From assembly GCA_036518635.1 (NCBI GenBank), contig DATDMT010000001.1:1-25903 (forward strand): DNA of 25,903 nt, written 5' to 3'. The notes under the pieces are model-generated. The model made no database searches and was not told the DNA's origin. It was given only the letters and a program-made list of their open reading frames with translations. This DNA is from AWTP1-18 sp036518635 (GTDB taxonomy: Bacteria > Pseudomonadota > Gammaproteobacteria > Burkholderiales > Rhodocyclaceae). The position numbers and the translations under genes were made by a program. Below are positions 1-6,954 of this stretch, piece by piece. Numbering within the stretch: position 1 is the stretch's first letter; every line of letters starts with the position of its first letter.

Positions 1-330
1 CCAGGCGTAGTTGATCGCGTCGCGCTTGAAGTAGTCGCCGAAGCTGAAATTGCCCAGCATCTCGAAGAAGGTGTGGTGGCGCGCGGTGTAGCCGACGTTC
101 TCCAGGTCGTTGTGCTTGCCGCCGGCCCGCACGCACTTCTGCGAGGTAGTGGCGCGGGTGTAGGCGCGCTTGTCGAAACCGAGGAAGACGTCCTTGAACT
201 GGTTCATCCCCGCGTTGGTGAACAGCAGGGTGGGATCGTCATGGGGCACCAGGGAGCTGGAGGCAACGATCTGGTGGCCCTTGGAGGCAAAGAAGTCGAG
301 GAACTTCTGGCGGATTTCGGCGCTTTTCAT
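1..330 (-). CDS. alaS: Alanine--tRNA ligase, N-terminal part (runs off left edge)
   Basis: This is the first 110 codons of cytoplasmic alanyl-tRNA synthetase, which charges tRNA-Ala. The frame is open to the left edge. The N terminus reads MKSAEIRQKFLDFF and continues with the class II core segments typical of AlaS: the TNAGMNQFKD stretch, a QKCVRAGGKHNDL stretch and the HHTFFEMLGNFSFGDYFK stretch near residues 85-103. These are nearly invariant in the family. The ATG at 328-330 fits the usual AlaS N terminus. The gene lies downstream of the DMT exporter gene on the same strand, separated by about 90 bases holding a GC-rich hairpin and a possible -10 box, so it probably has its own promoter. 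The rest of the gene (usually about 870 codons) is outside the window. Confidence 0.97.
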   Translation of the reverse strand, partial: MKSAEIRQKFLDFFASKGHQIVASSSLVPHDDPTLLFTNAGMNQFKDVFLGFDKRAYTRATTSQKCVRAGGKHNDLENVGYTARHHTFFEMLGNFSFGDYFKRDAINYAW

Positions 331-362
331 TGTGGCGGCACAGGCAATGGGACGAGGCCGCG

Positions 363-368
363 ATTTTA
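363..368 (-). promoter_or_regulatory. Possible -10 box for alaS
   Basis: On the minus strand these bases read TAAAAT, five of six matches to the sigma-70 -10 consensus, about 33 bases before the alaS start. No good -35 element is visible at the right distance, so this is only a candidate. Confidence 0.25.
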
Positions 369-391
369 CGCGATGGCATGGCCGAAACGGG

Positions 392-411
392 CCCCGGGCT
401 CACGCCCGGGG
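392..411. terminator. GC-rich hairpin between the DMT exporter gene and alaS
   Basis: A perfect 8-bp stem, CCCCGGGC and GCCCGGGG, encloses a 4-base loop just past the stop codon of the DMT exporter gene. On the minus strand it is followed by only a short T-run, so termination would be weak. It could be a partial terminator that separates the exporter from alaS. Confidence 0.45.
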
Positions 412-421
412 TTGCCAGTTT

Positions 422-1306
422 TTACGCCGCCGCCCGCAACCGGAACAGGCCCGCCGGCAGGGTCGCCAGGCTCACCGCGCCGATGACGATGGCGCCGCCC
501 AGCAACTGGGCCGCCGTCGGCAGATGGCCGCCAAGGGAGGCGATGATCATCGAGGCCACCGGCACCAGGTTGATGAAGATCGCCGTGCGCGCCGTGCCCA
601 GCTTGCTGATGCCGGCGTTCCAGAACATATAGGCCAGCACGCTGCCGCCCACCGCCATCACGCTGAGCGCCGCACCGGCCGTGGGGCCAGGCAGGGCCAG
701 GGGCACGCCAACCACGGCCACCGCACACCACAGCACCAGGGCGCCAGCCACCATGATCCCGGCGGTGTTCGCCGTGCCGCTCACTCCGGCCGGCAGCAGG
801 CGGCGGCAGAGCACGTTGTACAGGGCCCAGTTGAGGTTGGCGATCAGCAGCAGCAGGTCGCCGATGGCCAGATGCACGCCGGCGCCGCCGCCCAGGACGA
901 CGATGGCGACGCCCGCCAGGCCGATGGGGAAGGCCAGGCCCTGGCGCAGCGAGGGCCGCTCGCCGAGGATGGCCCAGGCCAACACCGCCGTCAGCAGCGG
1001 GTTCAGGGCCATGATCAGGGCGCCGTTCACCGCCGAGGTGCTGCCCATGCCATAGAAGAAGAACAGGTTGAAGCCGCCCACCCCGACCAGGCCCAGCAGG
1101 CCGTAGGCGCGGGCCTGGCGCAGCAGCGGCACGCGCTCGCCGCGGATCAGGGCGACGGCCAGCATCAGGATCGCGGCGATCAGGAAGCGCTCGGCGCCGG
1201 CCAGCAGCGGATGCAGCTCGGCCACCACCGGCTTGGACAGGTTGAAGTTGGCGCCCCAGAACACCGCCGCCAGGGCCACCAGCCCGTAGGTCATCATCGA
1301 TCCCAT
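422..1306 (-). CDS. DMT superfamily (EamA-type) metabolite exporter
   Basis: A 294-residue, highly hydrophobic protein built as two EamA repeats, about ten transmembrane helices, which is the normal size for the drug/metabolite transporter superfamily. Recognisable signatures are the AAVFWGANFNLSKPV stretch in helix 1, the ALNPLLTAVLAWAILGERPS stretch at the end of repeat 1 and NLVPVASMIIASLGG in repeat 2. It probably exports a small metabolite or amino acid; the substrate cannot be read from the sequence. I chose the ATG at 1306 because a GGAGGG Shine-Dalgarno lies at 1315-1320 on this strand; a longer frame from 1333 would include that site. It is divergent from a GcvA-type LysR gene with a 97-base gap holding two CTAAT boxes, so regulation by that LysR protein is likely but inferred. 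Confidence 0.88.
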   Translation of the reverse strand: MGSMMTYGLVALAAVFWGANFNLSKPVVAELHPLLAGAERFLIAAILMLAVALIRGERVPLLRQARAYGLLGLVGVGGFNLFFFYGMGSTSAVNGALIMALNPLLTAVLAWAILGERPSLRQGLAFPIGLAGVAIVVLGGGAGVHLAIGDLLLLIANLNWALYNVLCRRLLPAGVSGTANTAGIMVAGALVLWCAVAVVGVPLALPGPTAGAALSVMAVGGSVLAYMFWNAGISKLGTARTAIFINLVPVASMIIASLGGHLPTAAQLLGGAIVIGAVSLATLPAGLFRLRAAA

Positions 1307-1319
1307 CGCCTCACCCTCC

Positions 1320-1405
1320 GAAAAACTAATCACGAGCGGATGGTGTCATGCCAGAATTCAAGGAACAACCGAGTATTTCTGAGCGCAAGGTTTAGAAAAA
1401 CTAAT
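1320..1405. promoter_or_regulatory. Candidate LysR/GcvA operator region (two GAAAAACTAAT boxes)
   Basis: The 11-base word GAAAAACTAAT occurs at 1320-1330 and again at 1395-1405 in the gap between the exporter gene and the LysR gene. The second copy is part of a dyad, TTAG-N5-CTAA at 1392-1404, which has the T-N11-A form common to LysR operators and overlaps the LysR start codon. E. coli GcvA is known to recognise CTAAT words. The role in this genome is inferred. Confidence 0.5.
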
Positions 1406-2297
1406 GACTAGAAAACTCCCGCCGCTGCGCGCCTTGCGAGCTTTCGAAGCCGCCGCCCGGCAGCTCTCCTTCGTCCGCGCCGCCGAGGAACTGCATGTCA
1501 CCCCGGCCGCCGTCAGCCAGCAGATCAAGCTGCTGGAGGAGCAGATGGGCCAGGCCCTGTTCCAACGCTCACCAACCTTGAGCCTGACGCCGCCGGGCCA
1601 GGCCGCCCTGCCGCTGATCCGCGACGCCTTCGACCTGATGGAGCGGGCGGCGCGGCAGATGCGCGCCGCGCCGGAGAACCCGCCGCTGATCGTCTCGGTG
1701 CCGCCCTCCTTCGCTGCCCGCTGGCTGATCCCGCGCCTGGAGCGCTTCCAGGCCGCGCACCCGGAGATCGAGTTGCGCCTGCTGGCCTCGGTACGGGCGG
1801 TGGATTTCGAAATCGAGGACGTCGATGCGGTAGTGCGTTACGGCGGCGGCAACTACCCGGGCCTTTATGCCGAACGGCTGAAGGACGAAACCATCGTGGT
1901 GGTGGCCCATCCGCGCCTGGCGGCGGGCCTGAAGCGGGCCGAGGACCTGCTCGGCGTCACCCTGCTGCACAACTCGGCGATGGGCTGGGACCCCACCTTC
2001 CCCGACTGGCCGAGTTGGCTGCGCAACGCCGGCGTCAATATAGGCACGCCGCGCATCCGCGAATTCGGCGACGTGAACCTGGTGATCGAAGCCGCCCTCG
2101 CCGGCCTCGGCGCGGCCCTGGTGTGGCGCACCCTGATCCGCGACGAGTTGATCGACGGCCGCCTGATCGCCCTATTCCCCGACCAGCCCCTAGCCAACAG
2201 CTACCACTTCGTCTGCCCGCCGGAACATCTGGAACTACCGCGGGTGGCGGCCTTCCGGCAATGGTTGCGGGAAGAGATGGCGCGCGAGGCCACCTGA
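1404..2297 (+). CDS. LysR-family transcriptional regulator, GcvA type
   Basis: A 297-residue LysR regulator. Residues about 5-64 form the winged helix-turn-helix, with the family-typical LPPLRALRAFEAAARQLSF opening and the AAEELHVTPAAVSQQIKLLEEQ recognition segment. The rest is the periplasmic-binding-protein-like effector domain, containing VPPSFAARWLIPRLERF, a strong mark of the GcvA subgroup. It would bind DNA in the cytoplasm and respond to an unknown small molecule. The ATG at 1404 gives the conserved short N terminus; the Shine-Dalgarno is weak (AAGG at 1387-1390, rather far away). It is divergent from the DMT exporter gene, a common arrangement in which the regulator controls the exporter. 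A paralogue lies at 2772-3740. Confidence 0.93.
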   Translation: MTRKLPPLRALRAFEAAARQLSFVRAAEELHVTPAAVSQQIKLLEEQMGQALFQRSPTLSLTPPGQAALPLIRDAFDLMERAARQMRAAPENPPLIVSVPPSFAARWLIPRLERFQAAHPEIELRLLASVRAVDFEIEDVDAVVRYGGGNYPGLYAERLKDETIVVVAHPRLAAGLKRAEDLLGVTLLHNSAMGWDPTFPDWPSWLRNAGVNIGTPRIREFGDVNLVIEAALAGLGAALVWRTLIRDELIDGRLIALFPDQPLANSYHFVCPPEHLELPRVAAFRQWLREEMAREAT

Positions 2298-2304
2298 AAC
2301 GACA

Positions 2305-2341
2305 ACAGCCCACCGACCGGAACCTCCGGCAGGTGGGCTGT
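2305..2341. terminator. Long hairpin terminator between convergent genes
   Basis: Perfect arms ACAGCCCACC (2305-2314) and GGTGGGCTGT (2332-2341) enclose a second small stem, CCGGA/TCCGG, with a 3-base loop. It lies between the LysR stop and the stop of the convergent small secreted protein gene, so it probably works in both directions. Neither side has a long T-run. Confidence 0.7.
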
Positions 2342-2359
2342 CGCCTAGGAACGGAAGGA

Positions 2360-2620
2360 TCAGGTAGCTGCGTGAGCCTTCTTCACCGACACCTTGCCAT
2401 ACAGCACGCGGGGCGCAGACGCCGGGGCTGCGGCGACGGCGACGTCGCTCGGGGCACCGCTGTGGCCGGTCCAAGCCATGCCGCCGGAGAGCGGCACACC
2501 AGCCACGCGCAGGGTCGCTTCGTAGCCGCCGCTATCCCGGGTGGTGTTGATTCGCGGCTCCCCGGCAAAGGCGGAAGCGGCGAGAATAAGGATCGAAAAG
2601 CCGACAATGGTCTTTTTCAT
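2360..2620 (-). CDS. Small secreted protein of unknown function
   Basis: An 86-residue protein with a clear Sec signal peptide: a lysine pair, a hydrophobic stretch over residues 5-17 and a probable cleavage after ASAFA at residue 19. The mature part, about 67 residues, has no cysteine, is rich in Ala, Gly, Ser and Val, and ends in a basic-then-alanine tail (VKKAHAAT). I recognise no domain. An AGGAG Shine-Dalgarno sits 8 bases before the ATG at 2618-2620, which supports the start and that the gene is real. It is convergent with the first LysR gene (hairpin between them) and divergent from the second one, which makes that LysR protein a possible regulator. A periplasmic or extracellular location is predicted; the function is unknown. 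Confidence 0.75.
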   Translation of the reverse strand: MKKTIVGFSILILAASAFAGEPRINTTRDSGGYEATLRVAGVPLSGGMAWTGHSGAPSDVAVAAAPASAPRVLYGKVSVKKAHAAT

Positions 2621-2716
2621 GGCAGGAACTCCTGAGAGGATATAAAGCTCTTTGCTCTGCTCCGCGGGGACTGCAGGTGTTCACGGGGAGAGGCGTTGGT
2701 TCCACGATAGCCACAA

Positions 2717-2728
2717 TGCCGCACGGCA
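2717..2728. promoter_or_regulatory. Palindrome in divergent promoter region
   Basis: The 12-base palindrome TGCCG-CA-CGGCA lies in the 151-base gap between the small secreted protein gene and the second LysR gene. It could be an operator for that LysR protein; this is inferred from position and symmetry only. Confidence 0.3.
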
Positions 2729-2771
2729 ACAAACGATCAATTTTCAGGCGATAGACAAGAAAAACTCATCC

Positions 2772-3740
2772 ATGCCCCATCGACTCCCCCCGCTGAATTC
2801 CTTGCGCGCCTTCGAGAGCGCGGCACGCCTGCTCAGCTTCAAGAAGGCGGCCGAAGAACTCTCGGTGACGCCGACGGCGGTGAGCCACCAGATCAAACTG
2901 CTGGAAGAATTCCTCGACCTGCCCCTGTTCCGCCGCCTGACCCGCGCCCTGGAGCTGACCCCGGAAGGGGAGGCGATGCTGCCGAAGATTCGCGACGGCT
3001 TCGCCTGCATGACCGCCGCCGTCGAGGCGGCGCGCAGCACGGAAGCCAGCGGCGTGGTCACCGTTTGCGCGCCGCCTTCATTCGCGACGCGCTGGCTGAT
3101 TCCCCGCCTGGGAAGGTTTTCGCGCAGCCATCCGGACATCGACCTGCGCCTGTCTACCAGCCTATCCACCATCGACAGCCGCGAGCACGACGCCCCCCAG
3201 GAGCACAAGGCGACCCTCAACACCTCGGCCTTCGACCTGATCGTCCGCTTCGGCCGCGGCCACTACCCGGCCTGCCATGCGGAGCGGCTGTTTTCGCCGG
3301 CCTATGTCGCCGTCTGCAGCCCGGCCCTGCTGGCCGGCGAGCACCCGCTGCGGGAGCCCGGCGACCTGCGCTGGCACACCCTGATCCACGACGGCACCGT
3401 GCCCGACCTGGACGATCGTCCCGGGTGGACGCAGTGGCTCCAGCTAGCTGGCGTCGGCGAGTTGGCCGGGCAACTGCGCGGGCAGCATTTCCAGGACGCA
3501 TCCCTGGCCGTGGAAGCCGCCATCGCCGGCAACGGCGTCGCCCTGGCGGCACGGCCGCTGGTCAGCGCCGAGCTGGCCGCGGGACGGCTGGCGATGCCCT
3601 TCCCGATCTCCATCCCCTCGCGCTTCGCCTACTTCGTGACCCGCTCGACGCTGTCCGCCGAGCGGCCGACGGTACTCGCCCTGCGCGCCTGGCTAGTGCG
3701 GGAAGCGGCACGAGAAAGCGCGGCGGTCCAACCCGCCTGA
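2772..3740 (+). CDS. LysR-family transcriptional regulator, GcvA type (second copy)
   Basis: A 322-residue LysR regulator, clearly a paralogue of the gene at 1404-2297. It shares the LPPLNSLRAFESAARLLSF start, the KKAAEELSVTPTAVSHQIKL helix-turn-helix and the PPSFATRWLIPRLGRF segment at the start of the effector domain. The frame is open upstream to 2652, but the ATG at 2772 gives the conserved N terminus; no clear Shine-Dalgarno precedes it. Compared with the first paralogue it carries about 12 extra charged residues near residues 135-155, just before the FDLIVRFG segment. It is divergent from the small secreted protein gene. The bases just before its start, GAAAAACTCAT at 2759-2769, nearly match the boxes found before the first paralogue. 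Confidence 0.92.
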   Translation: MPHRLPPLNSLRAFESAARLLSFKKAAEELSVTPTAVSHQIKLLEEFLDLPLFRRLTRALELTPEGEAMLPKIRDGFACMTAAVEAARSTEASGVVTVCAPPSFATRWLIPRLGRFSRSHPDIDLRLSTSLSTIDSREHDAPQEHKATLNTSAFDLIVRFGRGHYPACHAERLFSPAYVAVCSPALLAGEHPLREPGDLRWHTLIHDGTVPDLDDRPGWTQWLQLAGVGELAGQLRGQHFQDASLAVEAAIAGNGVALAARPLVSAELAAGRLAMPFPISIPSRFAYFVTRSTLSAERPTVLALRAWLVREAARESAAVQPA

Positions 3741-3744
3741 GCTT

Positions 3745-3770
3745 GCCCATTGCCCGGCCAGGCAATGGGC
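3745..3770. terminator. Bidirectional hairpin between convergent genes
   Basis: A perfect 10-bp stem, GCCCATTGCC and GGCAATGGGC, encloses a 6-base loop. It fills the 34-base gap between the second LysR gene and the convergent GGDEF-EAL gene, so it most likely ends transcription from both sides, although T-runs are missing. Confidence 0.65.
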
Positions 3771-3774
3771 ATTG

Positions 3775-6700
3775 CTACGATTGCTGGTGCTTCGACTCGT
3801 AGAACATGACTGCTTCCCGGATGTGTTCGCGCAGCAGATCGTCCTCCCAGGGCTTGGTGAGGAACTTGTAGATCGCGCCGTGGTTGATCGCGTCGGTGAT
3901 CGACTTCAATTCGGTGTAACCCGAGAGCACCAGACGAATCGTTTCCGGATACAGGTTCTTGACCCGGCCGAGAAACTCGCTGCCGCTCATTTCCGGCATG
4001 CGCTGGTCGGAGATGATCACCTGCACCTCGTGGGTCGCCAGCAGTTCGAAAGCCTCGGCCGCGCTGCTGGTCACCAGAATCCGATAGCCGTCACGGCGCA
4101 ACAGGCGCCGCAGCGCTGCCAGGATGTTCTCCTCATCGTCGAGGATCAGCAGGGTGCGGCCGTGTTGATCCTCCTTGCCCGGTGCAATTTCGACGCCGTT
4201 CCCGCTGCGCATTAGCTGGGTAAAGGCTTCGGCCGGCAAGGGTTTGCTGAAGTAGTAGCCCTGGATTTGATCGCATCGATTGCGCTGCAGGAACGCCAAC
4301 TGCGCCTCGGTTTCCACGCCTTCGGCAACGACCTTGTGCTTCAGGCTGTGCGCCAGTGAAATCACCGCGCAGGTGATGGCCGCATCTTCCGGATCGAAGG
4401 TAATGTCCTGGACGAAGGACTGGTCGATTTTCAGCGTGTCGATCGGAAACCGCTTCAGGTAATTCAGGCTCGAGTAACCGGTGCCGAAATCGTCGAGGGC
4501 GATGCGCACGCCGATCTCCTTCAGGCGCCGCAAGGTCGCGATGGTCTGCTGCGGATCCTGCATGGCGGCACTCTCGGTGATTTCCAGTTCGAGGTATTGC
4601 GCCGGCAGCTCATTGCCCTGCACCGCATGGGAGACGATATCCGCCAGGTTTTCCTGCTGGAATTGCCGGCCGGAGAGATTCACGGCGAGAGCGATATCGG
4701 TAAAGCCCTCGTCCCGCCATTGCTTGAGTTGCCGACAGGCGGTATCGAGCACCCACTCGCCGATGGGCAGGATCAGCCCGGTTTCCTCGGCCAACGGAAT
4801 GAAGTCGCCGGGCGACACCATCCCCATCGATGGATGATTCCAGCGGATCAGCGCTTCGGCGCCGACCACCTGGCCGCTGGCCAGCTCGACCTTGGGTTGG
4901 TAATGGAGCAAAAATTCCTGCCGTTCCAAGGCGCGGCGCAGTCCGGATTCCAGTTCCAGCCGTGCCAGCATCCGCGTATTCATTCGCGGCGCGTAGAACT
5001 GGATGCTGTTCCGCCCCAACTCCTTGGCCCGATGCATCGCGGCACTGGCATGCTGCATCAGCGCTGCGGCCGACTCGCCGTCCCGTGGGAACAGCGCCAC
5101 GCCAAGGCTGGCGGTGACCACCACCTCCTGCCCGGCGACCATCATCGGCGCGGCGACGATATTGAGCAGGCTGCGCGCCAGGAATTCGGCATCGTTCTCG
5201 ACGGCCACATCCGACATCACCAGCACGAACTCGTCGCTCCCGAGGCGGGCCACGGTGTCGCCCGGGCGGGTGGACTCCGCCAGGCGATCGGCAACCTTTT
5301 TCAGCAAGATATCGCCGGCCGCCTGGCCGAGGCTGTCATTGATCAGCTTGAAGCGGTCGATATTCAGAAACACCAGCGCCACCAGGCGTTGCGCCCGATG
5401 GGCGAACACCAGCGCCTGTTCCAGGCGATCGGTCACCAGCGTGCGATTCGCCAGCCCGGTGAGGGCGTCATGCTGGGTCAGATAGCGGATGCGCTCCTCG
5501 CTCTCCTTGCGATTGCTGATGTCGCTGAGTATCCCGAGGTAATTGGTCAATACGCCCTGGTCGTTGCGGACCGCGCTGACCGACTGCAGGGCGGGGAACA
5601 CATCGCCGTTCTTGCGCCGATTCCAGATTTCCCCCATCCAGTGGTCGGCCTGATCGAGGGATGCCCACAGATTTTCGAAAAAGGCGGCGTCGTGACGATC
5701 CGACTTGAGCAGCCGGGGGTTCCGCCCCAGGACTTCCGCTTCGTCATAGCCGGTGATTTCAGTGAAGCTACGGTTGACCGCGAGGATCTTGCTCTCGCTA
5801 TCGGTGATCAGGATTCCTTCCTTGCTGTTCTCGAACACCTTGGCGGCTAGCTGCAGGTCGCCGAGCGCCCGATCGTGCTCCGCCCGAATACGCAAGGCGG
5901 CGATGCCATAGGCGAGATCGCTGGCCAATTCCAGCAACAGCTCCACCTCGTGCGCATCGAAGGCATCGGCTTCGCCCGCATAGATGGTGAGGGCGCCGAA
6001 GGCCCTGCCGCCCTGCAGCAGCGGCAGCGCGATACTCCCCGCATAACCGCGTTTCAAGGCCTCGGCGCGCCAGGGCTTCATCAGCGGGTTGGTCGCAAAA
6101 TCCTGATTGGCCTGTACCGTCCCGCTGCGGATGGCCGCGCCGGTGGGGCCCCATCCGCGTTCTTCATCGGCCCAGGTAATCCCTGCCTGATCCAGGAATC
6201 CATCTTCGACGCCGAAGCGCGCGACGGGGCGCACGGTCTTCGCTGCGTCCTGCTCGGCATAGCCGACCCAGGCAAAGCAATACTTCCCAATCTCGACGAT
6301 GGTGCGGCACATGTCCTGCAACAGTTCAGCCTCGTCGGCGGCGCGCACCAGCACCTCGTTGCAGCGGGAAATGGTCTTGAGCGCCCGGTTGAGCCGCTGC
6401 AAGCCGATCTCGGCCTGCTTGCGCGCGGTAATCACGTCGAAGACGGCGACGAAATCCCCCTGCCGCGGGCTGTAGACCGAAATCCAGAACCACATCTTCA
6501 GCGCTTCGACATAGGTTTCCAGACTCTCGGGCTTTCCGCTCAGCGCAACCCGGGCATAGATTTCAAATAGCTGCGGATCGCTTTCGCGAATTCCCGGGAT
6601 CACCTGACTGACCCGCTTTCCTTCGACGTCTTTGAGCCCGGTTTGCGCCTCGAAGGCCGGGTTGGTGGCGAGGTAGATGAAATCGGCCGCTTGCCCGTCC

Positions 6701-6822
6701 TCGAAAATCATCCGGCAATAGGCCATGCCGTTCAGCATGTGCTGAAAGAGGAGGTGATAAGTCCCGATATCGAGGGCCGCGGTGGACACGGATGCACTCG
6801 AACTCAAACCATCGGTGGTCAT
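3775..6822 (-). CDS. PAS-GAF-PAS-GGDEF-EAL protein with C-terminal receiver domain (c-di-GMP turnover)
   Basis: A 1015-residue cytoplasmic signalling protein with no transmembrane segment. In order: a PAS-like domain (about 20-135), GAF (about 160-315), PAS (about 326-440), GGDEF (about 447-614), EAL (about 626-870) and a receiver domain (about 890-1010). The cyclase signature is GSDEF (528-532), one glycine replaced by serine, while the inhibitory RPGD site is kept. The EAL domain looks catalytically complete: EALIRW at 656, NLSGRQF at 715, ELEITES at 745, DDFGTGYS at 777, and the following LKID and EGVET motifs. The receiver has the acidic pair, the phospho-acceptor Asp near 939 (SDQRMPEMSG), Ser 967 and Lys 990. 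It is therefore probably mainly a c-di-GMP phosphodiesterase. ATG 6822 was chosen; a TTG at 6900 in the same frame overlaps a promoter candidate. The chemoreceptor gene lies upstream on the same strand. Confidence 0.93.
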   Translation of the reverse strand: MTTDGLSSSASVSTAALDIGTYHLLFQHMLNGMAYCRMIFEDGQAADFIYLATNPAFEAQTGLKDVEGKRVSQVIPGIRESDPQLFEIYARVALSGKPESLETYVEALKMWFWISVYSPRQGDFVAVFDVITARKQAEIGLQRLNRALKTISRCNEVLVRAADEAELLQDMCRTIVEIGKYCFAWVGYAEQDAAKTVRPVARFGVEDGFLDQAGITWADEERGWGPTGAAIRSGTVQANQDFATNPLMKPWRAEALKRGYAGSIALPLLQGGRAFGALTIYAGEADAFDAHEVELLLELASDLAYGIAALRIRAEHDRALGDLQLAAKVFENSKEGILITDSESKILAVNRSFTEITGYDEAEVLGRNPRLLKSDRHDAAFFENLWASLDQADHWMGEIWNRRKNGDVFPALQSVSAVRNDQGVLTNYLGILSDISNRKESEERIRYLTQHDALTGLANRTLVTDRLEQALVFAHRAQRLVALVFLNIDRFKLINDSLGQAAGDILLKKVADRLAESTRPGDTVARLGSDEFVLVMSDVAVENDAEFLARSLLNIVAAPMMVAGQEVVVTASLGVALFPRDGESAAALMQHASAAMHRAKELGRNSIQFYAPRMNTRMLARLELESGLRRALERQEFLLHYQPKVELASGQVVGAEALIRWNHPSMGMVSPGDFIPLAEETGLILPIGEWVLDTACRQLKQWRDEGFTDIALAVNLSGRQFQQENLADIVSHAVQGNELPAQYLELEITESAAMQDPQQTIATLRRLKEIGVRIALDDFGTGYSSLNYLKRFPIDTLKIDQSFVQDITFDPEDAAITCAVISLAHSLKHKVVAEGVETEAQLAFLQRNRCDQIQGYYFSKPLPAEAFTQLMRSGNGVEIAPGKEDQHGRTLLILDDEENILAALRRLLRRDGYRILVTSSAAEAFELLATHEVQVIISDQRMPEMSGSEFLGRVKNLYPETIRLVLSGYTELKSITDAINHGAIYKFLTKPWEDDLLREHIREAVMFYESKHQQS

Positions 6823-6871
6823 TGCTCTGTCTCTAACCTTGATGAAGTAGACCGCATTGGCCCTCTGGGAA

Positions 6872-6900
6872 CAAATACGCTGAATTTCTCCACAGAACAA
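6872..6900 (-). promoter_or_regulatory. Possible sigma-70 promoter for the GGDEF-EAL gene
   Basis: On the minus strand, TTGTTC (6895-6900) and TATTTG (6872-6877) are separated by 17 bases, each with about three of six consensus matches. The position would give a leader of about 40 bases before the ATG at 6822. Weak but well spaced. Confidence 0.3.
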
Positions 6901-6917
6901 GCGTTACCGGAGGTACA

Positions 6918-6940
6918 CGGGCGCCACCGAGTGGCGCTCG
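6918..6940. other. Hairpin between chemoreceptor and GGDEF-EAL genes
   Basis: A 10-bp stem with one G-U pair and a 3-base loop, core GCGCCAC-CGA-GTGGCGC, lies 15 bases past the chemoreceptor stop codon. There is no T-run, so it is more likely an mRNA-stabilising or attenuating stem than a full terminator. Confidence 0.45.
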
Positions 6941-6954
6941 GCTACGTGTTCCTC

